In this document: one piece after another, positions 9,570-17,700 of the stretch
Numbering within the stretch: the stretch's first letter is position 1
How the letters are laid out: the number at the start of each line of letters is the position of its first letter
Assembly: GCA_029212415.1 (NCBI GenBank)
Contig: JARGOF010000003.1
Location: 62,001 to 126,000 of the forward strand
Reading direction: 5' to 3'
Source of the DNA: Rhizobiaceae bacterium
GTDB lineage: Bacteria; Pseudomonadota; Alphaproteobacteria; Rhizobiales; Rhizobiaceae
Length of the DNA stretch: 64,000 nt
Position numbers and translations under genes: made by a program
The notes under the pieces: generated by a model
Seen by the model: the letters and a program-made list of their open reading frames with translations, nothing else
Databases searched by the model: none
What the model was told of the DNA's origin: nothing

Positions 9570-10745
9570 ATGGCAGACCGGAGTTTTCTGCAATGGCCCT
9601 TTCTGGATGACCGGCACCGGGAATTCCATGATCGGTTTGATGAATGGGTGGCCAACAATCTGGCGGATCTCGGCCATGACAATGTTGACGAGACCTGTCG
9701 CCAAATTGCCGAAATGCTTGGCGGCGCCGGATGGCTGCTGCACAGCGCGGTTGATCCGCAAAATGAACAATCAACCATTGATGTGCGCACCCTGTGCCTG
9801 TCGCGCGAAATTCTGGCGCGGCACAATGGTCTTGCCGATTTTGTCTTTGCCATGCAGGGACTGGGCATGGGGGCCGTCTCGCTTTTCGGGACACAGGCTC
9901 AGAGGCATGAATGGCTGACAAAAACCCGCCAGGGGCAGGCCCTGGCCGGTTTTGTCCTGTCCGAGCCGCGCTCCGGGTCGGATGTGGCCAATCTGGAAAC
10001 AAGTGCCACCCGTGATGGCAATGACTTCCTGCTCAACGGCGAGAAAACCTGGATCTCCAACGGCGGTATCGCCGATGTCTATACGGTTTTTGCACGTACC
10101 GGCGAAGCCGAGGGCGCCCGGGGCATCAGTGCCTTTGTGGTGCCTGCCGACACGCCGGGCCTGGAGGTTGCCGAGCGCATCAATGTCATTGCGCCACACC
10201 CGCTCGCCCGGCTGGCTTTCAATGATTGCCGCGTTCCCGAGAGTGCGATGATCGGCAAGCCCGGAGACGGATTTCGCATCGCCATGTCGGTCCTTGACAT
10301 GTTCCGCTCGACCGTGGGGGCGGCGGCGCTGGGCTTTGCCCGGCGTGCCCTGGATGAGACCATTGACCGGGCGACATCCCGTGAGCTGTTTGGTGCGCCG
10401 CTCGCAGAATTGCAGATGGTACAGGGGCATATTGCCGATATGGCACTGGACGTCGATGCGGCAGCCCTTTTGATCTACCGTGCGGCCTGGACCAAGGACA
10501 GTGGCGCTGCCCGGGTGACACGGGAGGCTGCCATGGCCAAGCTATTTGCCACCGACAAGGCGCAGGAGGTCATCGACAAGGCCGTGCAGATCCACGGCGG
10601 CGATGGTGTTCGCAGCGGACATATTGTCGAAAGTCTCTATCGTGAAATTCGCGCCCTGCGGATTTATGAAGGTGCTTCTGATGTCCAGAAAGTCATCATA
10701 GCACGACAAACACTAGCCAATGCACTCGCCGGAGCTTCGTCATGA
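9570..10745 (+). CDS. Acyl-CoA dehydrogenase
   Basis: The 391-aa flavoprotein has the family signatures [16 protein letters not shown] and [15 protein letters not shown] for FAD and substrate contacts. Near the C-terminus [10 protein letters not shown] and [13 protein letters not shown] carry the catalytic-base glutamate. It would introduce a double bond into the reduced ring or chain CoA ester of the pathway. It sits between the hydratase gene (2 nt gap) and the CoA ligase (4-nt ATGA overlap), which ties it to the operon rather than general fatty-acid oxidation. Confidence 0.88.
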   Translation: MADRSFLQWPFLDDRHREFHDRFDEWVANNLADLGHDNVDETCRQIAEMLGGAGWLLHSAVDPQNEQSTIDVRTLCLSREILARHNGLADFVFAMQGLGMGAVSLFGTQAQRHEWLTKTRQGQALAGFVLSEPRSGSDVANLETSATRDGNDFLLNGEKTWISNGGIADVYTVFARTGEAEGARGISAFVVPADTPGLEVAERINVIAPHPLARLAFNDCRVPESAMIGKPGDGFRIAMSVLDMFRSTVGAAALGFARRALDETIDRATSRELFGAPLAELQMVQGHIADMALDVDAAALLIYRAAWTKDSGAARVTREAAMAKLFATDKAQEVIDKAVQIHGGDGVRSGHIVESLYREIRALRIYEGASDVQKVIIARQTLANALAGASS

Positions 10746-12373
10746 CAGCGATCACACTCGGCCACTCGGCCCATATTGATACATTCACCCGGGATAATCT
10801 GCCGCCTTTCGAGAGCTGGCCGATACTCGATATGACGCAATTTGAATATCCCGAGCGGCTGAACGCTGCCGTTGAACTGACCGACGCCATGGTTGCCAAG
10901 GGATTTGGCGATCATACGGCGCTGATCGGCAATGGCCGGCGGCGGACCTACAAGGAACTTTCCGACTGGACCAACAAGATTGCCCACGCGCTGGTCGAGG
11001 ATTACGGCATTGTGCCCGGCAACCGGGTGCTGATCCGTTCGGCCAACAATCCGGCGATGGTTGCCTGCTGGCTGGCCGCGACCAAGGCGGGGGCTGTTGT
11101 TGTCAATACCATGCCGATGCTGCGGGCAGTGGAACTGTCGCAGATTGTTGACAAGGCTGAAATCTCCCTGGCGCTTTGTGATACACGGTTGATGGACGAG
11201 TTGGTCTTTTGTGCCAAGGAGAGTGCGACCTTGAAAAAGGTTGTCGGGTTTGACGGGACGGCCAATCATGACGCCGAATTGGACAGGGTTGCGCTGAACA
11301 AGTCGGTGCGATTCACTGCTGTCGATACCGGACGTGATGATGTGGCGCTGCTGGGCTTTACGTCCGGTACGACCGGAGAACCCAAGGCAACGATGCACTT
11401 CCACCGTGATCTGCTGGTTGTCGCCGACGGTTATGCGAAAGAAGTCCTTGGTGTGACGCCGGACGATATCTTTATCGGCTCACCGCCCCTGGCGTTTACC
11501 TTCGGGCTTGGAGGGCTGGCTATTTTTCCATTGCGGTTCGGCGCTGCAGCCACGCTGCTGGAAAGTGCCACACCACCCAATATGATTGAAATCATCCAGA
11601 CCTATAAGGCAACGATCTGCTTCACGGCGCCGACGGCCTATCGGGCGATGCTGGCAGCCATGGAGAAGGGGGCCGATCTTTCCTCCTTGCGCGTTGCCGT
11701 CTCGGCGGGAGAGACCCTGCCGCCGCCGGTCTATGATTCCTGGATGGCCAAGACAGGCAAGCCGCTGCTTGATGGTATTGGCGCTACCGAGATGTTGCAT
11801 ATTTTCATCTCCAACCGGCTCGGCAATTCAGCCGCCGGTGCGACAGGCACGCCGGTGACCGGGTATCAGGCAAAGGTTGTTGATGACAAAATGAATGAAT
11901 TGCCGCGAGGCGAGCCCGGAAAACTGGCCGTGCGCGGCCCGACCGGTTGCCGCTACCTCAATGACAAACGGCAAAAGGACTACGTGCGCGATGGCTGGAA
12001 CATCACCGGTGATGCTTTCATCCAGGATGAAGAGGGCGTGTTTCACTTTGTTGCCCGCGCCGATGACATGATCATTTCGTCGGGCTACAACATTGCAGGG
12101 CCGGAGGTTGAAGCGGCGTTGCTGGCACATGGAGATGTTGTGGAGTGCGGCGTGATCGGTGCTGCGGACGAGGAGCGCGGGCAAATCGTCAAAGCCTTTG
12201 TGGTTCTGTGCCAGGGTGTTGCGGCGGATGCAGAAACCGTCAAACGGCTGCAGGATCACGTCAAGGCAACCATTGCACCGTTCAAATATCCCCGATCCAT
12301 TGAGTTCATCGCCAATTTGCCAAAAACGCAGACAGGCAAAATTCAAAGATATCGCCTTAAAACGGAAACCTGA
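10742..12373 (+). CDS. Aryl-CoA ligase, probably 2-aminobenzoate-CoA ligase
   Basis: The 543-aa ANL-superfamily enzyme contains the P-loop GFTSGTTGEPKATMHFHRD, the DGIGATEMLHIF motif, GWNITGDAF, and the C-terminal lysine in PKTQTGKIQRYRL. The benzoate-CoA ligase subgroup shares this GATEMLHIF form. It activates the aromatic acid with ATP and CoA, the entry step of the pathway. Because the next enzyme is the fused monooxygenase/reductase known for 2-aminobenzoyl-CoA, anthranilate is the favoured substrate; salicylate or benzoate remain possible. It closes the tightly packed part of the operon. Confidence 0.85.
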   Translation: MTAITLGHSAHIDTFTRDNLPPFESWPILDMTQFEYPERLNAAVELTDAMVAKGFGDHTALIGNGRRRTYKELSDWTNKIAHALVEDYGIVPGNRVLIRSANNPAMVACWLAATKAGAVVVNTMPMLRAVELSQIVDKAEISLALCDTRLMDELVFCAKESATLKKVVGFDGTANHDAELDRVALNKSVRFTAVDTGRDDVALLGFTSGTTGEPKATMHFHRDLLVVADGYAKEVLGVTPDDIFIGSPPLAFTFGLGGLAIFPLRFGAAATLLESATPPNMIEIIQTYKATICFTAPTAYRAMLAAMEKGADLSSLRVAVSAGETLPPPVYDSWMAKTGKPLLDGIGATEMLHIFISNRLGNSAAGATGTPVTGYQAKVVDDKMNELPRGEPGKLAVRGPTGCRYLNDKRQKDYVRDGWNITGDAFIQDEEGVFHFVARADDMIISSGYNIAGPEVEAALLAHGDVVECGVIGAADEERGQIVKAFVVLCQGVAADAETVKRLQDHVKATIAPFKYPRSIEFIANLPKTQTGKIQRYRLKTET

Positions 12374-12573
12374 TCATCCGGCGGGAAATCCGGTCGAGCG
12401 TGCGCGGACTGAAAGACGGGGCAATCGATCCTGATTGTCGACAAGGCCTTGAGCGCGGACAAAGCGTCTGGGACGGAACGCCGGACAATCTGTCTAATGA
12501 CATCCGCGATCGCTACCTGGATGTCTGATGGAAGAACCGCAATGAACATGAACAGCATGAGGAGGGCAGAGCC

Positions 12574-12984
12574 ATGAAATTCCTGCAACCAGAGGGCTGG
12601 AAACCAGCCAGAGGCTATTCCAACGGCATTGCCGCCCGTGGACAATTCGTGGTGACCGGCGGGCAGATCGGCTGGAACAAGGACCAGGAGTTCGAGACGG
12701 ATGATTTTGTCGGCCAGTGTGAGCAAACCCTTGCCAATATCATTGCCATACTGGCGGAAGCCGGTGCCGGCCCCGAGCATATTGTCCGGCTGACATGGTA
12801 TGTGACGGACAAGGTCGCCTATATTGCCGGCCAAAAGGAACTTGGCGCAGCCTATCGTCGTGTCATGGGACGGAACTTTCCAGCCATGGCTGTCGTCCAG
12901 GTGACTGCCCTCATCGAGGACCGGGCCAAGGTGGAGATCGAGGCGACGGCCATTCTTCCCGATGATCATGAAGGCAATGCATAA
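12574..12984 (+). CDS. Rid-family (YjgF/YER057c/UK114) protein lacking the catalytic arginine
   Basis: The 136-aa protein has the Rid fold signatures: YSNGIAARGQFVVTGGQIGW near the start and KVEIEATAILP near the end. In RidA, arginine 105 in the segment PARSCVEV binds the imine acid; here the aligned segment reads PAMAVVQV with methionine at position 105. It therefore belongs to a Rid subgroup without that arginine and is unlikely to be a standard 2-aminoacrylate deaminase. Lying 200 bases after the CoA ligase on the same strand, it could act on the enamine or imine made from 2-aminobenzoyl-CoA. The start has GAGGAG upstream. Confidence 0.8.
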   Translation: MKFLQPEGWKPARGYSNGIAARGQFVVTGGQIGWNKDQEFETDDFVGQCEQTLANIIAILAEAGAGPEHIVRLTWYVTDKVAYIAGQKELGAAYRRVMGRNFPAMAVVQVTALIEDRAKVEIEATAILPDDHEGNA

Positions 12985-13125
12985 GGCAAGACAAATTGAC
13001 AGGGCGACGGAAAACCAGAGGCAATCAACCGTTGCGTTCGCGGAACGGGATTGACCATCGGTCAGGAATTCGGGCAAAGCAAAGCTGGCAGATGAATTCC
13101 ACAGGCAGTTGAGAGGTTGGAAGAG

Positions 13126-13950
13126 ATGACAGGTCAGCAACGGATCATCATTTTTTCCGATCTGGACGGAACATTGCTCGACCATGGTGACTATTCCTGG
13201 CAGGCAGCGCTTCCGGCGCTGAAAGAACTCAAGGAACAGGAGATCCCGCTTGTTCTTGCTTCCAGCAAGACGGCGGCCGAAATGGCGCCCATACGGGCCG
13301 CCCTCGGGTTTGACCATTGCGAGGCCATTGTTGAAAATGGGGCCGGTGTCTTGCCGCCTCAAGTCAGTCAGCCGACAGCGCAGCGATCCCATGATGGCTT
13401 GCTGGCGGTTCTGGCGGCCATGCCCGAAGCCCTTCGCAGCGGCTTTTCCGGATTTTCCGACTGGAGTGTCGAAGAGGTCTCCAGGCGCACAGGCCTTGAC
13501 CTTGCAGCATCAGAACGGGCCAAAATGCGCGATTTTTCCGAACCGGGCCTTTGGTCGGGAAGCGATGCGCAGCTGCAAGAATTCCTTCAGGCGCTTGAAG
13601 CAAAATCCTTGTTCGCCCAGCAGGGCGGGCGGTTCCTGACCTTGTCTTTCGGTGCCAGCAAGGCGGATCGGTTGCGCGAGATTGTTTCTCTTTATGAAAA
13701 CCGCTGGGACGGCCCGGTCGAGAGCTTTGCGCTTGGTGACGCGGCCAATGATGTGGCGATGCTGGAAGCGGCGAGCAGGGGAGCGATCATACCCAATCCC
13801 GCCCATGGCGGTATCGGACCCATGCAGGGGGAAAATGACGGCAGGATCATCCGGGCGACAATGGCGGGTCCAGCCGGTTGGAATGAATCTGTTTTGTCAT
13901 TTCTGGCAAACAGGGTTATGACAAAGACTGAGGTCAAGAAGGAAACCTGA
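13126..13950 (+). CDS. gpgP: Glucosyl-/mannosyl-3-phosphoglycerate phosphatase (HAD-IIB)
   Basis: The 274-aa protein has all HAD motifs: FSDLDGTLLDHGDYSW (nucleophile aspartate), VLASSKTAAEM, the lysine of GASKADRLREIV, and ALGDAANDVAMLEAA. The DHGDYSW and SSKTAAEM forms are typical of the mannosyl-3-phosphoglycerate phosphatase family. It should dephosphorylate the product of the next gene to give the compatible solute glucosylglycerate. ATG 13126 is favoured over TTG 13117 because GAGAGG lies 9 nt upstream. Its TGA overlaps the ATG of the synthase by one base (TGATG), indicating coupled translation. Confidence 0.82.
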   Translation: MTGQQRIIIFSDLDGTLLDHGDYSWQAALPALKELKEQEIPLVLASSKTAAEMAPIRAALGFDHCEAIVENGAGVLPPQVSQPTAQRSHDGLLAVLAAMPEALRSGFSGFSDWSVEEVSRRTGLDLAASERAKMRDFSEPGLWSGSDAQLQEFLQALEAKSLFAQQGGRFLTLSFGASKADRLREIVSLYENRWDGPVESFALGDAANDVAMLEAASRGAIIPNPAHGGIGPMQGENDGRIIRATMAGPAGWNESVLSFLANRVMTKTEVKKET

Positions 13951-15161
13951 TGGCGGATTTTCACCAGAACGGCAGTGTCGCAACGCTTCACAATCTATCG
14001 CACAAGTCGGCCGAGGATCTGGAGCGCCAGCTCGTGCAATTTGCCGAGAAGCGAAAAATAACATTGATTCTGCCGTCGCTTTTTTCGGAGCTGGAGACAC
14101 CGGCGCTGGCCGGAATTGTTGATGAACTTTGCGGCGCAAATTATATCAATCACATTATCATCGGTCTGGATCGCGCCAACAGGGAACAGTTTGAATTTGC
14201 CAGGGAATATTTTTCCCGCTTGCCGCAAAGACACGACATTCTGTGGAATGACGGACCGCGCTTGCGGGCTATACACGATCAGCTTGCCGACGCAAATCTG
14301 GCGCCCACGGAACCGGGAAAGGGCCGCAATGTCTGGTATTGCATCGGCCATGCCCTTGCATCGCAAAATTGCGACGTGGTGGCCTTGCATGATTGTGACA
14401 TCGTCACCTATTCGCGTGAAATGCTGGCCCGTTTGATCTATCCGGTGGCCAATCCGGGGTTTTCCTACCAGTTTTGCAAGGGCTATTACCCGCGTATCGC
14501 CGATGGCAAACTTAACGGCCGGGTGACACGGCTGTTGGTCACGCCCCTGTTGCTGAGCCTGCAAAAGACCTGTGGTCACCAGGACTATCTGGAATATCTG
14601 CAAGGATTCCGATATCCGCTTGCCGGCGAATTTGCCATGCGCACATCCATCCTGCCGGACATTCGCATTCCGTCCGATTGGGGGCTGGAAATTGGCGTCC
14701 TATCCGAAGTCTGGCGCAATCTCAGTCGCCATTCGGTTTGCCAGGTGGATATTTCCGACGCCTATGATCACAAGCATCAACCGCTTTCGGAAGACGATGC
14801 GAACAACGGTCTGTCGCGCATGTCGATGGATATTTCCAAAGCGCTGTTTCGAAAACTGGCGACGGATGGGGTTACCTTCAGCAAGGAGAATTTCCGCACG
14901 GTGAAAGCCACCTATTACCGGACAGCCCTCGATCTGATTGAAATGTATTACAATGATGCGGCCATGAATGGCCTGCATCTTGATCGCCATCAGGAAGAGA
15001 AGGCCGTCGAGCTTTTTGCCGCCAATATCGTCGAAGCAGGCACCACCTTTCTGGAAAACCCCATGGAAACCCCATTCATTCCAAACTGGAGCCGGGTCAC
15101 CGCTGCCTATCCCGATGTCATGCGCCATATTACCGAGGCGGTTGCGGCCGATAACAGTTGA
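13950..15161 (+). CDS. gpgS: Glucosyl-3-phosphoglycerate synthase (GT81-like)
   Basis: The 403-aa glycosyltransferase carries the metal-binding DCD in DVVALHDCDIVTYSREML, the YPLAGEFAMR acceptor-loop motif and the IPSDWGLEIGVL segment, all typical of GpgS. It transfers glucose from a nucleotide sugar to 3-phosphoglycerate in the cytoplasm, the first step in making glucosylglycerate, a solute linked to salt stress or nitrogen limitation. The length fits the roughly 400-aa family form. It is coupled to the phosphatase upstream. Its last codons (ITEAVAADNS) reappear in diverged form after the next gene (see the repeat at 16403-16489). Mannosyl transfer is a less likely alternative. Confidence 0.85.
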   Translation: MADFHQNGSVATLHNLSHKSAEDLERQLVQFAEKRKITLILPSLFSELETPALAGIVDELCGANYINHIIIGLDRANREQFEFAREYFSRLPQRHDILWNDGPRLRAIHDQLADANLAPTEPGKGRNVWYCIGHALASQNCDVVALHDCDIVTYSREMLARLIYPVANPGFSYQFCKGYYPRIADGKLNGRVTRLLVTPLLLSLQKTCGHQDYLEYLQGFRYPLAGEFAMRTSILPDIRIPSDWGLEIGVLSEVWRNLSRHSVCQVDISDAYDHKHQPLSEDDANNGLSRMSMDISKALFRKLATDGVTFSKENFRTVKATYYRTALDLIEMYYNDAAMNGLHLDRHQEEKAVELFAANIVEAGTTFLENPMETPFIPNWSRVTAAYPDVMRHITEAVAADNS

Positions 15162-15216
15162 TTGGGTTGTTTGGCGGATGCCTGCCTGCGTTTTACCAGT
15201 TTGAACAAAGGTGGCT
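15129..15216. repeat. Left copy of an imperfect direct repeat (gpgS tail and downstream)
   Basis: This 88-bp segment holds the last 11 codons of gpgS and 55 bases beyond. It matches 16403-16489 (87 bp): the first 33 bases agree at 26 positions, and both copies end in GAACAAAGGTG followed by G or A and then CT. The two copies bracket the glycosyltransferase-like gene at 15372-16376. Confidence 0.75.
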
Positions 15217-15371
15217 CGCGGACGTACGAATGGGATTTTTGTTGAACCGTGAGCAGATAGGGCTCTTCGTTGGATTTTACGTTTGCTTTGTTTATGCGCC
15301 ATCGTCTTGATGAGCCCTCTACAGCAGGCACTTGAGGTGTCATTAAAGCTGCTCAGATGGACTGACCTACC

Positions 15372-16376
15372 ATGCCTTCAAAGACAAATAGTACGGAAAG
15401 ATGGTTGATATGCAGGCCAAGAGGCGGTCTCAACGATGTACTATGTCAGATCGAGAATTGCTGGCAATATGCGGAGCGCTTCGATCGCACACTCGTCGTG
15501 GATACTGCCAGGTCGAATCTGGCTGCTGCCTTCTCTGAGTTTTTTGAGCCTTTGGATCACACGAAAGCCGTTGTCTTCTCGGCTGATGAGGACCTCATTG
15601 AAAAAATGAATGAGGCAGGCTGTTTTCCAGCATCTGCACAGGGTCGACTCTGGGATTATAGTGACGCAAGGAATTCGAAATACCACGATGTAGAACCATC
15701 TTCTGTTGCTGGTCTATCGTTTGATTTTGAACAGGATTATGCAGAACAGGTTTTATTGCTTTACAAAAGCGGTGGTGGCATTCGTTCGTTTGAACTTCTC
15801 AACCGGGTGAGGTTCGCTCCAAAGCTGGCTGAGATCGTCAGCGAGCGCACAAGACATCTGACGTTTGACTATGCCGCCATTCATGTTCGCAACACGGATC
15901 TACGAACCGATTATCACCGGTTTTTCCGGCGGATTTCAAACCGGGTCCGTGACAGGCCTTTGCTGGTCTGCAGTGATGATTCTGGTGTGCTTAGCGATGC
16001 AAAATCGTTTTTCACGACTTGCAATGTCTTTACTGTTTCAACAATTCCACAGACAAACGGATTGCCGGTTCACCATCCCACCTCCCTTGACAGCGCAGAA
16101 GAAATGACAAAGTCGACAATCGGTGCCTTCGTGGATCTGATCGCTCTGGGCAAGGCCACGCGCTACTATTACACATGCTCAGACCGCCTTTACCCTTCAG
16201 GCTTCTCGCGACTGGCGGGATATTTGTGCGACAACAAGGCCATTATCGATACTCTGTTGACCGGGGCAATCGGCAATCACTCTGCCAGGACAGGGGGTGC
16301 GGCTGTTTTTGTGCCCCCAATCAGCCTGAGGGTGTGCAAGGCCATACCAAGATTTGTTCGTAATCTCTTTCCATAA
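15372..16376 (+). CDS. Fucosyltransferase-like (NodZ/O-FucT fold) glycosyltransferase, low G+C
   Basis: I assign this 334-aa protein only tentatively. The N-terminus CRPRGGLNDVLCQIENCWQY resembles the GG-x-x-D nucleotide-sugar entry motif of NodZ-type fucosyltransferases. The middle AAIHVRNTDLRTDY matches their H-x-R-x-x-D box, and LLVCSDD fits the following strand. No signal peptide or membrane segment is evident. Base composition differs from the neighbours: three sampled 60-base lines (15601, 15721, 15841) hold 27, 23 and 32 G+C, against 35 in the line at 13201. The gene lies between two copies of the gpgS tail, so it looks acquired. Acceptor and donor are unknown; cell-surface polysaccharide decoration is plausible. 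Confidence 0.55.
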   Translation: MPSKTNSTERWLICRPRGGLNDVLCQIENCWQYAERFDRTLVVDTARSNLAAAFSEFFEPLDHTKAVVFSADEDLIEKMNEAGCFPASAQGRLWDYSDARNSKYHDVEPSSVAGLSFDFEQDYAEQVLLLYKSGGGIRSFELLNRVRFAPKLAEIVSERTRHLTFDYAAIHVRNTDLRTDYHRFFRRISNRVRDRPLLVCSDDSGVLSDAKSFFTTCNVFTVSTIPQTNGLPVHHPTSLDSAEEMTKSTIGAFVDLIALGKATRYYYTCSDRLYPSGFSRLAGYLCDNKAIIDTLLTGAIGNHSARTGGAAVFVPPISLRVCKAIPRFVRNLFP

Positions 16377-16402
16377 TCTGGATAACGGATCATTGCTCGA
16401 CC

Positions 16403-16489
16403 ATTTACCGATGCGGTTGCCACTGATAATTGTTGAGCAGGTTTTTTCGTTTGCCTGTCAACAGGATACTGATCGGAACAAAGGTGACT
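16403..16489. repeat. Right copy of the gpgS-tail repeat (gene remnant)
   Basis: Read in the gpgS frame this copy gives FTDAVATDNC then stop, parallel to ITEAVAADNS then stop of gpgS itself. It continues with a similar downstream stretch ending GAACAAAGGTGACT. It is not joined to any complete gpgS, so it is a remnant of a second, diverged gpgS 3' end. It directly precedes nagA and contributes that gene's ribosome-binding area (AAAGGTGA). Confidence 0.72.
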
Positions 16490-16497
16490 GACGCCCC

Positions 16498-17661
16498 ATG
16501 AACCAGAGATCGGCGATAAGCGCACGGAAGATATTTGACGGCTCTCGCTGGCATGAAGCGTGCTGCGTTGTTTTTGAAAACGGTATTGTCAGCGACATTG
16601 TGCCGGCCGGGCAATTGCCAGTGAACATGCCCTTGGCGGATGCGGGCGAGGGGATGCTGGTGCCCGGTTTTGTCGATCTGCAGGTCAATGGCGGCGGTGG
16701 TGTTTTGTTGAATGACGAACCCAGCGTCGAGGCGATTGAGCGCATATGTGCAGCTCACCGGCAATTTGGCACGACCGCATTGCTGCCCACCCTGATTTCC
16801 GATGGGCCTGAAACGATGGCTTTGGCCGTTAAAGCCGCACAGGCGGCCCACCAGCAAAGGATTACCGGTTGCCTGGGACTGCATCTGGAGGGGCCGCATT
16901 TGTCGCAGACGCGGCGCGGCGCCCATGATCCCAGCTTCATCCGGGTGGCGCATGAGGCAGATATCGCAAGCCTTGTGGCTGCCGGTACGGGGGTGGCAAA
17001 CCTGCTTGTGACCGTCGCGCCGGAAGCCGTTGACCCTGAACAGGTGCGCCAATTGGCAGATGCCGGCATCAAGGTCAGTCTGGGGCACAGTGATGCCAGC
17101 TGCGCCGATGCCGTGGCACTGGTGGAGGCAGGGGCAACTTTGGTGACGCATCTCTTCAATGCCATGAGCCCGCTTGGCCACCGTGAACCCGGCATGGTCG
17201 GCGCAGCCCTGTCACAGGGTGGCGTGTCGGTGGGGCTGATTGCCGATGGGTTCCATGTGGATCCGATCGTTATGGGCATTGCCATACGCGCCAAGCAGGG
17301 GCCGGGCAGGATATTCCTGGTTACCGACGCCATGTCGACGATTGGAAGCGAACAGACATTCTTTACGCTTAACGGTCGCAGGATTTCCCGTTCAGGAGGC
17401 AGGCTCACATTGGAAGATGGAACGCTTGCTGGCGCGGATATCGACATGATTGCTTCGGTGCGTTTTCTGCACGAGGAGGTCGGGCTCGAACTGGATGAAG
17501 CGCTGCGCATGGCGTCGCTCTATCCGGCCCAGGCATTGGGGGTTGAAAAACTTCACGGTCATATCGGTCCGGGTGGTCGGGCGGATTTTGTCCAGCTGTC
17601 CAATGCGCTTGCCGTGGAGCGCGTCTGGGTTGGAGGCACGGCTGTTTTTAAGGCGGACTGA
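16498..17661 (+). CDS. nagA: N-acetylglucosamine-6-phosphate deacetylase
   Basis: The 387-aa amidohydrolase has the NagA metal and substrate motifs in order: PGFVDLQVNGGGG, GLHLEGPHLS, LGHSDASCADA, THLFNAMSPLGHREPG, DGFHVDPIVM and LVTDAMS with the catalytic aspartate. It removes acetate from N-acetylglucosamine 6-phosphate during amino-sugar or cell-wall recycling. No nagB, nagK or sugar transporter lies nearby, so it is isolated here. ATG 16498 lies 9 nt after AAAGGTGA-type sequence at the end of the repeat copy. Confidence 0.9.
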   Translation: MNQRSAISARKIFDGSRWHEACCVVFENGIVSDIVPAGQLPVNMPLADAGEGMLVPGFVDLQVNGGGGVLLNDEPSVEAIERICAAHRQFGTTALLPTLISDGPETMALAVKAAQAAHQQRITGCLGLHLEGPHLSQTRRGAHDPSFIRVAHEADIASLVAAGTGVANLLVTVAPEAVDPEQVRQLADAGIKVSLGHSDASCADAVALVEAGATLVTHLFNAMSPLGHREPGMVGAALSQGGVSVGLIADGFHVDPIVMGIAIRAKQGPGRIFLVTDAMSTIGSEQTFFTLNGRRISRSGGRLTLEDGTLAGADIDMIASVRFLHEEVGLELDEALRMASLYPAQALGVEKLHGHIGPGGRADFVQLSNALAVERVWVGGTAVFKAD

Positions 17662-17700
17662 CTGGATAAAGAACCTGCATTGTCTTGAAAACGGTCTTTC

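Noticed and set aside
12374-12573. Possible small gene between the CoA ligase and the Rid gene
   Set aside because: No frame has a ribosome site plus family-like composition; it is treated as a leader or spacer.
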